Assembly (NCBI RefSeq): GCF_000384375.1
Contig: NZ_ARVX01000001.1
Coordinates: 2,356,001 to 2,420,000, forward strand
Length of the DNA: 64,000 nucleotides
Reading direction: 5' to 3'
Source: Methylotenera versatilis 79
GTDB lineage: Bacteria > Pseudomonadota > Gammaproteobacteria > Burkholderiales > Methylophilaceae
Under the pieces are notes generated by a model. That model was not told where the DNA came from. It saw nothing but the letters and a program-made list of their open reading frames with translations, and did not search any database. The translations under genes were made by a program, and so were the position numbers. Below, piece after piece: positions 1-7,621 of this stretch (within the stretch, counting starts at the first letter, position 1; each line of letters starts with the position of its first letter).

Positions 1-233
1 CCTGCAGTTGGATAACGCACATGTGCTATGCCAGCATTACCGACCAAGCTACGCATATGGCGCGTTTGAAATACATCTTTTACCAAGCCATTATTCTTGT
101 GCATAAAAAACGTATTTCCGTCACAGGTCACAATACCTGCGGCATCTTGACCGCGATGTTGCAATACGAGTAAACCATCATACAAAAGTTGGTTAACTGG
201 ATTTTTGCCGACAATGCCTAAAATTCCGCACAT
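1..233 (-). CDS. purF: Amidophosphoribosyltransferase, N-terminal part (runs off the window)
   Basis: This is the first 77 codons of the enzyme that transfers glutamine amide nitrogen to PRPP, the committed step of purine synthesis. The translation begins MCGILGIVG, so after Met removal Cys2 is the N-terminal nucleophile of a class II glutamine amidotransferase. It continues with the conserved [11 protein letters not shown] and AHVRYPTAG segments of this fold. The rest of the gene lies beyond base 1. It is the last visible gene of the minus-strand run and follows cvpA by 69 bases, the usual cvpA-purF arrangement of proteobacteria. Identification from the N-terminus is secure. Confidence 0.95.
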   Translation of the reverse strand, partial: MCGILGIVGKNPVNQLLYDGLLVLQHRGQDAAGIVTCDGNTFFMHKNNGLVKDVFQTRHMRSLVGNAGIAHVRYPTA

Positions 234-302
234 AAATTGAGTGTCCTTAATTAAACGGTTTTAATACTGTGTAACTTAATACTATCTAAATAATGAATTT
301 AG

Positions 303-794
303 TTAATCGTATTTAACATGCTTAGCGACAGTTTGCGGCATCCACGGTAAGGCTGTTTTCACAAGCGCCTCAAGCGGCGAACTGAACATGGCATTTGTCC
401 AACGATTGTCCTGAGGAAAGCTCGTTAAGCCCGCTAAAAATACTAAAACACAAACAATGAATAGGCCTTTTGCAAAACCAAATAATGCGCCAAAAAACCG
501 ATTAAGCCAACTTAAACCAATTTTATTAATGATGCTGGAAAGCGCGATGGATAATAAAGCAACCACCAGCAACACGCCCAAAAATAATATTAAAAAAGCG
601 GCCAAAACACGTAATTGGTCATTTGGAATATCTTGCGGTAATAAAGGTATTAACTGCGTAGCATACGTTTTAGCGACATAAAAAGCCGCAAACCAACCAA
701 TGATGGATAACATTTCGCGCACTGCACCACGCATCATACTAATGACAATTGAAATGCCGACAATGATTAATACGGCGTAATCAAAACTTGTCAT
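303..794 (-). CDS. cvpA: CvpA family inner-membrane protein
   Basis: This 163-residue protein has about four hydrophobic segments (roughly residues 5-25, 30-50, 62-85 and 100-125), as in the colicin V production protein family. CvpA is an inner-membrane protein linked to colicin V export and envelope stress tolerance; its biochemical role is not settled. Its position directly before purF is the classic arrangement, and family members are about 160 residues. The ATG lies 28 bases after the dedD stop, so it is probably co-transcribed with dedD upstream and purF downstream. Confidence 0.9.
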   Translation of the reverse strand: MTSFDYAVLIIVGISIVISMMRGAVREMLSIIGWFAAFYVAKTYATQLIPLLPQDIPNDQLRVLAAFLILFLGVLLVVALLSIALSSIINKIGLSWLNRFFGALFGFAKGLFIVCVLVFLAGLTSFPQDNRWTNAMFSSPLEALVKTALPWMPQTVAKHVKYD

Positions 795-822
795 GTTTTA
801 AAAAAGCCTATTTGAACCGCCA

Positions 823-1482
823 TTATTGACTGACCACCATGCCAGTAAGTCCAGCGTCTTTGATATTCTGCAAGGCGATAGCGGCGTCATTACGCTCACC
901 CAATAATTGTGTGCGTAGACGAATTTTTTTACCTTTTGCGGTATCTATCTTTTCAGTTTGTGATTTGTAACCTAAATCGGTTAATTTGGCTTGCAGCTTT
1001 TTAACATTCGCCTCATCTGAAAACACACCAATTTGTACATAGAATTTTGCGTTTGACGTACTTTTTTTGCTATCAGTTTTTGGTGTTTCAGTTTGTTTAA
1101 CGGCAGGCAGTTTAACTGCTGCTTTTTGATTGTCGTTACTTTTAGATTCAACTTGTGGTTTAGGCGATGCTTCAGCATCATCTTCTGCAGTTTCTGATTG
1201 ATCAGCAGATTGTTGCGTAATTGAATCTACTGACTCTTCGCTAAATGGCACTGTATTAGACGGTACTATATTAGAATCAAAATCAGACACTTCAGGCAAA
1301 ACGGCAGGCTTGTTATCGTTCAACGTAATCGTCACTTCATCAGCAGGTTGCTTATTAGAACGATCTTTTAATATCATTGGCAACACAATCACCATGAATA
1401 ACACCAGTGCAATCGCGCCCACTAAACGGCGTCTTGCACGTTTTTTCAAGGTTAACTCTTGATCATTTATGTCTTTTTGCAT
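823..1482 (-). CDS. dedD: SPOR-domain protein, DedD-like
   Basis: This 219-residue protein has a short cytoplasmic head, one membrane anchor (about residues 20-38), a long Ser/Glu/Lys/Thr-rich periplasmic linker (about 60-145), and a C-terminal SPOR domain starting at KFYVQIGVF and ending near GMVVSQ. SPOR domains bind peptidoglycan stripped of stem peptides at the division septum, and DedD is a minor divisome component in Escherichia coli. The place between folC and cvpA is that of dedD in many beta- and gammaproteobacteria. The symbol rests on architecture and synteny, because the linker is poorly conserved. Confidence 0.85.
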   Translation of the reverse strand: MQKDINDQELTLKKRARRRLVGAIALVLFMVIVLPMILKDRSNKQPADEVTITLNDNKPAVLPEVSDFDSNIVPSNTVPFSEESVDSITQQSADQSETAEDDAEASPKPQVESKSNDNQKAAVKLPAVKQTETPKTDSKKSTSNAKFYVQIGVFSDEANVKKLQAKLTDLGYKSQTEKIDTAKGKKIRLRTQLLGERNDAAIALQNIKDAGLTGMVVSQ

Positions 1483-1517
1483 GTTTCACTTTCAGGCAAC
1501 TGTTTAGCAATAACTTT

Positions 1518-2810
1518 TTATGGGGTTGATGTACTATTTTGCAATACCGTGTTCATCGCATCTGCAACCGTATAGAAGGAACCAAACACGATTATTCTAT
1601 CATTTTTGGTCGCGGTTTTACAGGCTGAAATAAGCGCAGACGAGACATCCGCAAATGAGTTAACCACTGATTTCGGGTCATTTTTTATTAACTTTTGATT
1701 CAAATCAAAAGCTTTTGCGCCACGCGGACTATGATTATCCGCAATAAACCACTGCTGAATATTAGGCGCTACTGCCTTAATAACACCATCGATGTCTTTG
1801 TCTGCCAACATCGCAAATACCGCGAATGTTTTTCCCACACAAGGTGTCATTTGCAAGTTATGCGCAAGTGAAATGGCTGCGTGCGGATTGTGTGCAACAT
1901 CCACAATAATAGTCGGTTGCGATTGAATTTGATAAAAACGACCGATTAAAGTCACCGATTGAAATGCCGCATGAATATTAGTCGGCAACACAGGCAAAAC
2001 ATTATTTAAATATTGCGTCGCACAAACTACACACGCGGCATTATTCAGTTGAAAATCGCCATGCATACCCAAATTAGGCAGCGTTAATTCAAAGCCTTCT
2101 GCCAAATATTGCCAATGCTGCGTTGTTTTTTTTACACTAAAATCACGGTTAATTAAACGTAGTGGCGCATGCACTTTTGCAGCGTAATCAATCAAGCTTT
2201 GCGGTGGATTTTCATCGCCACAAATGGCTAATGCACCGTTGCGAAAAATGCCAGCTTTTTCAAAACCAATTTTCTCACGCGTATCGCCCAAATAATCCAT
2301 ATGATCCAAGTCAATCGTTGTCACAATACTGCAACGGGGATCAAAAATATTCACCGCATCTAGCCTGCCGCCCAAACCCACTTCTAAGATAACCACATCT
2401 AAATGTGCCTGACAAAAATGCCACATAGCCGCTAATGTGCCAATTTCAAAATAAGTTAAGGCGATATCGCCACGCGCTTGTTCAATAGCTTCAAAAGCAA
2501 TACACAAATCGTCATCAGAGATTTCAAGGTCATTCACACGCACGCGTTCGTTGTAACGCATCAAATGTGGCGAAGTGTAACAACCGACGCGGTAACCCGC
2601 CTCAATATAAACTTGGCTTAATAGCGCGCAGGTAGAACCTTTACCATTGGTGCCAGCAACCGTAATGATGGGAAATGTTGGTTTTAGTTGTAGATTTTTG
2701 GCAACAACATCAACTCTGTCTAAGCCCATTGCGATAGCTGTGGGATGTTGCGCTTCGATGTAAGCCAACCATTGTTTTGCATTGGTTGGCTTAGATTGGA
2801 TATTGGTCAC
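1518..2810 (-). CDS. folC: Bifunctional dihydrofolate synthase / folylpolyglutamate synthase
   Basis: FolC joins glutamate to dihydropteroate to make dihydrofolate and extends the polyglutamate tail of folates. This 430-residue protein is of normal size. It has the ATP-binding loop GTNGKGST (about residues 53-60), followed by Mur-ligase-type segments such as TYFEIGTLAAMW, EVGLGGRLDAVN, and VDVAHNPHA in the C-terminal domain. The start is GTG, without a clear Shine-Dalgarno sequence; the next ATG would remove 27 residues that look conserved. It lies 63 bases after accD in the accD-folC-dedD-cvpA run. Confidence 0.95.
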   Translation of the reverse strand: MTNIQSKPTNAKQWLAYIEAQHPTAIAMGLDRVDVVAKNLQLKPTFPIITVAGTNGKGSTCALLSQVYIEAGYRVGCYTSPHLMRYNERVRVNDLEISDDDLCIAFEAIEQARGDIALTYFEIGTLAAMWHFCQAHLDVVILEVGLGGRLDAVNIFDPRCSIVTTIDLDHMDYLGDTREKIGFEKAGIFRNGALAICGDENPPQSLIDYAAKVHAPLRLINRDFSVKKTTQHWQYLAEGFELTLPNLGMHGDFQLNNAACVVCATQYLNNVLPVLPTNIHAAFQSVTLIGRFYQIQSQPTIIVDVAHNPHAAISLAHNLQMTPCVGKTFAVFAMLADKDIDGVIKAVAPNIQQWFIADNHSPRGAKAFDLNQKLIKNDPKSVVNSFADVSSALISACKTATKNDRIIVFGSFYTVADAMNTVLQNSTSTP

Positions 2811-2873
2811 GTTAGGCCGTACTTTAACAATTCAAGAAAAATTTAAGATAATTAAAATCAGCCAACTTAAAAC

Positions 2874-3752
2874 TTAAGCTGCTTTAGGCAACTTCATTAA
2901 GCCAGATAAAATATTCGCTAATCGTTGGCGCATTTCACGGCGATCAATAATCAAATCTACAGCACCATGCTCGACTAAAAACTCTGCTCGCTGAAAGCCT
3001 TCTGGCAATGTTTCACGCACAGTTTGCTCAATCACTCTTGGCCCGGCAAAGCCGATTAACGCGTTCGGCTCGGCAACAATCACATCGCCTAACATCGCAA
3101 AACTAGCCGAAACGCCACCCATTGTTGGGTCAGTTAACACTGAAATGTAAGGCAATCCAGCCTGTGAAAGCTTAGTTAATGCAGCGCTAGTTTTGGCCAT
3201 TTGCATCAGCGATAACAAACCTTCTTGCATACGCGCGCCGCCGCTGGCAGAAATACAAATAAAAGCAGCTTTATTCTTAATTGCAGCATCAATTCCGCGT
3301 ACAAATCGCTCGCCAACCACAGAACCCATCGAACCGCCCATAAACTTGAACTCAAACGCTGCAACCACCACAGGCACCGTATGAATGCTGCCTTGCATAA
3401 CGATTAAAGCATCTTTTTCGCCCACTTCTTTTTGGGCTGATTTCATGCGATCCGCATAGCTTTTGCTATCTTTAAATTTTAACGGGTCAATCGGCTCAAC
3501 ATTCGCGCCAATTTCAATACGTTTTTCTGTTTTAGAATCTGGATCTAAAAGTTGGTTAAGTCTAGCTCGTGCACCAATACGATTATGGTGCGCGCATTTT
3601 GGGCAGACTTCTAAATTCGATTCTAAATCCGTTTTATACAACACAGATTGGCACGAATCACATTTGCTCCATAAACCTTCTGGCACATTTTTCTTATTAA
3701 CGACACCAACAACACGTTGAATTTTTTGCGGAATTTTTTCTAACCAACTCAT
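2874..3752 (-). CDS. accD: Acetyl-CoA carboxylase carboxyltransferase subunit beta
   Basis: AccD pairs with AccA to transfer carboxyl from biotin-BCCP to acetyl-CoA, giving malonyl-CoA for fatty acid synthesis. The N-terminus carries the four-cysteine zinc ribbon (Cys31, Cys34, Cys50, Cys53), and the crotonase-like core contains [11 protein letters not shown] and [13 protein letters not shown]. Its length of 292 residues is typical. It sits 10 bases after trpA, continuing the trp operon, and accD-folC coupling is widespread in proteobacteria. Nothing is unusual. Confidence 0.97.
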   Translation of the reverse strand: MSWLEKIPQKIQRVVGVVNKKNVPEGLWSKCDSCQSVLYKTDLESNLEVCPKCAHHNRIGARARLNQLLDPDSKTEKRIEIGANVEPIDPLKFKDSKSYADRMKSAQKEVGEKDALIVMQGSIHTVPVVVAAFEFKFMGGSMGSVVGERFVRGIDAAIKNKAAFICISASGGARMQEGLLSLMQMAKTSAALTKLSQAGLPYISVLTDPTMGGVSASFAMLGDVIVAEPNALIGFAGPRVIEQTVRETLPEGFQRAEFLVEHGAVDLIIDRREMRQRLANILSGLMKLPKAA

Positions 3753-3762
3753 TTTTTACTCC

Positions 3763-4560
3763 TTAAGCATCAATTGCTTGACGCAATTCAGCCACTAAAT
3801 TACTGACGTTTGTTAATAAATTATCATCTGTCGAATTTTCTACAACCTGCACCATGCGACTCCCCACGACGACCGCATCTGCAAACGCAGCTACATTTTT
3901 TGCGGTAATAGAATCTTTCACACCAAAACCCACGCCAATCGGCAAATTGGTTTTTTGTTTAATCTCTGCAACACGCGCTTTTACTTGCTCTACATCTAAA
4001 TTTGCAGATCCTGTCACGCCTTTAAGCGACACATAGTACAAGAAACCGCTAGCTTGACTTACAATTAAATCCACACGTGCCGCATGGGTTGTTGGCGATA
4101 ATAAAAAGATACTATCCATGCCATTTGCTTGCAATTGACTAATAAATTCTTTGCATTCTTCCGGTGGATAATCAACCGTGATCACGCCATCGACACCAGC
4201 AGCTTTAGCTGATTGGGTAAACTTCTCAACACCCATCGCTTCAATCGGATTGGCATAACCCATTAATATAACGGGTGTTTTGTCATCAGTTTTCCGAAAC
4301 TCTGCTACTAAACTTAACACTTTATTTAGGCCAACTTTATGCACCAATGCACGCTCACTCGCGCGCTGGATCACTGGGCCATCTGCCATTGGGTCAGAGA
4401 ATGGAACACCCAACTCAATCATATCTGCACCACTTGACACCATTGCATGCATTAAGTTAACGGTATGATCTGGGTGCGGATCACCCGCTGTAATGTAAGG
4501 AATTAACGCCTTTTTATGGATCGTTTTTAGATGGGAAAATACGGTTTGAATGCGTGACAT
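3763..4560 (-). CDS. trpA: Tryptophan synthase alpha subunit
   Basis: TrpA cleaves indole-3-glycerol phosphate and passes indole to TrpB through the channel of the alpha2beta2 complex. It is a 265-residue TIM barrel with both catalytic acids at the canonical positions: Glu49 in ADMIELGVPFSDP and Asp60 in DPMADGP. The phosphate-binding GVGFGV and VVGSRMV loops near the end are intact. It is separated from trpB by 154 bases filled by a palindromic repeat, unlike the usual close or overlapping trpB-trpA junction. Confidence 0.97.
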   Translation of the reverse strand: MSRIQTVFSHLKTIHKKALIPYITAGDPHPDHTVNLMHAMVSSGADMIELGVPFSDPMADGPVIQRASERALVHKVGLNKVLSLVAEFRKTDDKTPVILMGYANPIEAMGVEKFTQSAKAAGVDGVITVDYPPEECKEFISQLQANGMDSIFLLSPTTHAARVDLIVSQASGFLYYVSLKGVTGSANLDVEQVKARVAEIKQKTNLPIGVGFGVKDSITAKNVAAFADAVVVGSRMVQVVENSTDDNLLTNVSNLVAELRQAIDA

Positions 4561-4614
4561 AGATTTAAATTGGCAATTGATTCGGAGAGAGTTGGAAATT
4601 GAAAAGCACTAAAT

Positions 4615-4709
4615 CAGGCAAGGCGCGAACAAAAAATAAAAACGAAGCATATGTTTTATATGTGAGTTTTTGGTTTTTTGTGAAGTAACACAGCATGATG
4701 ACGGGATTT
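4615..4709. repeat. Palindromic intergenic repeat A, between trpB and trpA
   Basis: The stretch starts CAGGCAAGGCGCGAAC, has a central stem CATAT-gtttt-ATATG (about 4649-4663) flanked by further imperfect pairing (ACAAAAAA against TTTTTTGT), and ends near CAGCATGATGACGGGATTTTCG. This layout (CAGGC..AAGGCG.GA, an A-rich arm, a hairpin core, then GAAGTAACACAGC) resembles dispersed palindromic elements I recall from other proteobacterial intergenic regions. It also resembles the stretch at 15,792-15,857 in this window. Family membership is by eye only. Confidence 0.5.
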
Positions 4710-4714
4710 TCGAT

Positions 4715-5917
4715 TTACAAAGTGATGTTGGCTAGTTTGGCGACGGTATTAATATCTTTATCACCACGACCAGATAGATTAACCAAGATAATTTCATCTT
4801 TACGCATGGTTTTAGCCATCTTCTCTGCATGTGCTAAAGCATGGCTGGATTCTAATGCAGGAATAATACCTTCTGTACGACATAAGCTGTGAAAAGCTGC
4901 CATCGCTTCATCATCGGTAATCGCTACATATTCTGCACGCTTAATGTCTTTTAGCCACGCGTGTTCTGGTCCAACGCCTGGGTAATCCAAGCCAGCAGAC
5001 ACTGAATGTGTTTCTACAATATTGCCATCTGCATCCTGCATCAAATAAGTACGGTTACCATGTAAGACACCCACTGGGCTATTCGTTGTAAGCGGCGCTG
5101 CGTGCATGCCAGAATCTAATCCGTGCCCTGCCGCTTCAACACCAATCAAGCGCACATTTGGCACATCAATATACGGATAAAATATACCCATCGCATTAGA
5201 GCCACCGCCAACGCAAGCCACCACCGCATCGGGTTGACGACCAACCATTTCCTGCATCTGTTGCTTGGCTTCAACGCCAATCACCGCTTGAAAATCACGC
5301 ACCATCATCGGGTAAGGATGTGGGCCAGCAACTGTGCCGATGATATAAAAAGTATTTTCAATATTGGTTACCCAATCACGCATCGCTTCATTCAATGCAT
5401 CTTTTAACGTTTTTGAGCCACTTTCAACTGGTACAACAGTTGCGCCAAGCAGCTTCATTCTATACACGTTTGGCGCTTGGCGTTTGATGTCTTCGGAACC
5501 CATGTATACCACACATTCCAAGCCCATTCTGGCGGCAATCGTAGCAGTAGCGACACCATGTTGCCCGGCACCGGTTTCAGCAATCACGCGCGGCTTGCCC
5601 ATGCGTTTGGCTAATAACGCCTGCCCAACGGTGTTATTCACTTTGTGGGCGCCAGTATGGTTCAAGTCTTCACGCTTTAAGTAAATTTGCGCACCACCTA
5701 CTTTGTCAGACCAACGTTTAGCATGATAAATCGGGCTTGGACGGCCAACAAAATGTTTAAGATCGTGGGCATATTCAGCCAAAAAAGTCTCATCGAAACG
5801 ATACTTTTCATACATCACACGCAACTCTTCAAGCGCTTCGATTAATGTTTCCGCTACAAAAGTGCCGCCAAATTGACCAAAATGACCACGTGCATCAGGC
5901 ATGTCATATACTTGCAT
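4715..5917 (-). CDS. trpB: Tryptophan synthase beta subunit
   Basis: TrpB is the PLP enzyme that condenses indole with serine to give tryptophan. The 400-residue protein has the PLP lysine Lys92 in the segment [10 protein letters not shown] and the phosphate-binding glycine loop [10 protein letters not shown]. The start is chosen at the ATG at 5,917, giving [11 protein letters not shown], because GGGAG lies 8 bases upstream and the length fits the family. A GTG five codons further upstream is also open and abuts the trpF stop. Downstream of the stop is repeat A rather than an immediate trpA. Confidence 0.97.
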   Translation of the reverse strand: MQVYDMPDARGHFGQFGGTFVAETLIEALEELRVMYEKYRFDETFLAEYAHDLKHFVGRPSPIYHAKRWSDKVGGAQIYLKREDLNHTGAHKVNNTVGQALLAKRMGKPRVIAETGAGQHGVATATIAARMGLECVVYMGSEDIKRQAPNVYRMKLLGATVVPVESGSKTLKDALNEAMRDWVTNIENTFYIIGTVAGPHPYPMMVRDFQAVIGVEAKQQMQEMVGRQPDAVVACVGGGSNAMGIFYPYIDVPNVRLIGVEAAGHGLDSGMHAAPLTTNSPVGVLHGNRTYLMQDADGNIVETHSVSAGLDYPGVGPEHAWLKDIKRAEYVAITDDEAMAAFHSLCRTEGIIPALESSHALAHAEKMAKTMRKDEIILVNLSGRGDKDINTVAKLANITL

Positions 5918-5932
5918 GTCATTTACTCCCAC

Positions 5933-6571
5933 CTAAAATTCCTCATTTGTTTTGCCACTTACATTCACAGCCTGCATAAAATCCGCAATCTTTGAGACAT
6001 CTTTTATGCCTTTGCTTACTTCTACACCACCACTTACATCGACCGCATAAGGCTGCACTTGCTTAATCGCATCTGCTACATTTTCAGCAGTTAAACCGCC
6101 GGCTAAAATAATTGGCATTTTTAAGTTTTCTGGAATCAATTTCCAGTCAAATACATGGCCTGTGCCACCAAAAGCAGCTTCTGAATAAGTATCCAGCAAT
6201 AAGGCTTTTGCGCTGCTAAACTCAACTTCGTATTGTAACAAATTAGTATCATTTTTTACGCGAATTGCCTTTAGATAAGGTAACTTTATTCTTTCACATT
6301 CCGCGGCATTTTCATCACCGTGAAATTGCAAGATATCGATGTGCACTTGCGACAACACTGCCTCGATTTCGGCTGTTGTTGCATTGACGAACAAACCAAC
6401 AACACTGACAAAAGGCGGAATCGCCGCAACAATTTGTTGCGCTTGAGTGATGGTGACACAACGCGGACTGGACGCATAAAACACTAATCCAATCGCATCA
6501 GCGCCATATTTGATTGCACTCCGCGCATCTTCAGCATTAGTAATGCCACAAATTTTGACTCTTGTTCTCAA
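5933..6571 (-). CDS. trpF: Phosphoribosylanthranilate isomerase
   Basis: TrpF performs the Amadori rearrangement of phosphoribosylanthranilate in tryptophan synthesis. This 212-residue TIM barrel opens with RVKICGIT, where Cys8 is the catalytic base. It also carries the conserved LQFHGDE segment, LAGGLTAENV, and the phosphate-binding VDVSGGVE, whose Asp is the general acid. It lies 15 bases before the trpB start codon, so the two are surely co-transcribed. The 66 bases up to truA show no leader peptide with Trp codons, so attenuation is not evident here. Confidence 0.97.
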   Translation of the reverse strand: MRTRVKICGITNAEDARSAIKYGADAIGLVFYASSPRCVTITQAQQIVAAIPPFVSVVGLFVNATTAEIEAVLSQVHIDILQFHGDENAAECERIKLPYLKAIRVKNDTNLLQYEVEFSSAKALLLDTYSEAAFGGTGHVFDWKLIPENLKMPIILAGGLTAENVADAIKQVQPYAVDVSGGVEVSKGIKDVSKIADFMQAVNVSGKTNEEF

Positions 6572-6637
6572 CTTAACACTTTCTTTTGATTAATATTTGA
6601 ACTGAATAACCTTGCTGTAGCCCTTAAAAGAGCGTAA

Positions 6638-7420
6638 TTAACACATAAAGTTTAATTGGCGTTGCGTATTGGGTAAAGAATATTTGGCATCATAAACCAC
6701 ACCAGTTAAATATAGACCGTTAGGCGAAAAAGTAGGTGGCGATAAAGTCCGATTTTTTTCCGCTAATAAGCTTTTAATCCATTCTGGCGGATATTTTCCG
6801 TTGCCAACATAAATAAGCGCACCAACCATATTACGCACTTGATGCTGCAAAAAAGCATTGGCTGAAAAATTAAATATAATCGATTCGCCATGCGTTGCGA
6901 TTGTGGCCTTTGTTAAATTTCTGATTGGCGTTTTGGCTTGGCATTCACTGGCACGAAAAGCACTAAAATCATGCTCCCCCTGCAAATAAACAATGGCAGC
7001 TTGCATTGCCGCAACATCTAACGGCGAATGATACCAGCCAGCTTTATCTGCAAAAATCGCCGATGCTGTAGGTTGGTTAATCAATAAATATTGGTAATGT
7101 CGCTGTGTGGCAGAAAAGCGTGCGTGAAAATCCTCATCCACATGATGCGCCCAAATAACACGCACCGTTGCTGGCAAAAAAGCATTCACGCCGCGTACCC
7201 AAGCAGTTAACGGTCGAGTCACTTCTGTTTCAAAATGCACCACTTGCATCAGCGCATGCACGCCTGTATCCGTACGCCCGGCAGCATGTACACGCACAGA
7301 TTGCTCAGCAATATGCTCAATGGCTTCTTCTAAACTGTCTTGTACGCCGCATTTCTGTGGCTGACTTTGCCAACCGCAAAAATGCGCACCATCATATTCC
7401 ACACCTAAGGCAATACGCAT
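6638..7420 (-). CDS. truA: tRNA pseudouridine(38-40) synthase
   Basis: TruA converts uridines 38, 39 and 40 of the tRNA anticodon arm to pseudouridine. The 260-residue protein has the catalytic Asp51 in the signature AAGRTDTGVHA. The TruA segments VEYDGAHFCGWQ near the N-terminus and FLQHQVRNMVG in the second half are both intact. It is placed between fimV and trpF as in many Betaproteobacteria. A terminator separates it from fimV, so it and the trp genes probably have their own promoter in 7,421-7,550. Confidence 0.97.
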   Translation of the reverse strand: MRIALGVEYDGAHFCGWQSQPQKCGVQDSLEEAIEHIAEQSVRVHAAGRTDTGVHALMQVVHFETEVTRPLTAWVRGVNAFLPATVRVIWAHHVDEDFHARFSATQRHYQYLLINQPTASAIFADKAGWYHSPLDVAAMQAAIVYLQGEHDFSAFRASECQAKTPIRNLTKATIATHGESIIFNFSANAFLQHQVRNMVGALIYVGNGKYPPEWIKSLLAEKNRTLSPPTFSPNGLYLTGVVYDAKYSLPNTQRQLNFMC

Positions 7421-7549
7421 TTAAACCAAAACCTTCATACAATATCGATTATTGCAAAACTAATGGAATTAGACGGATGCGTAATGATGTTCATTATGGA
7501 GATAAATTCAAACATTTTAGCGCATTCTAAGAATCTATAAAGCTAAGCT

Positions 7550-7586
7550 CAACAAAAAAGCCGAGCAACTAACCCGGCTTTTTATT
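7550..7586 (-). terminator. Intrinsic terminator downstream of fimV
   Basis: The 8-bp stem AAAAGCCG / CGGCTTTT (7,556-7,563 with 7,575-7,582) encloses an 11-base loop. It is followed on the minus strand by a T-rich run. It lies 36 bases after the fimV stop and separates fimV from truA. Because the plus strand also ends in T residues it could act in both directions. Confidence 0.8.
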
Positions 7587-7621
7587 GGCTTAACTTACAA
7601 TTAAAATCTTAACGATTAAAA

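Noticed and set aside
5918-5932. GTG start for trpB
   Set aside because: The ATG at 5,917 has GGGAG at proper spacing and gives the usual TrpB length.
6572-6637. Trp attenuator before trpF
   Set aside because: No short peptide with Trp codons or paired hairpins was found in this gap.
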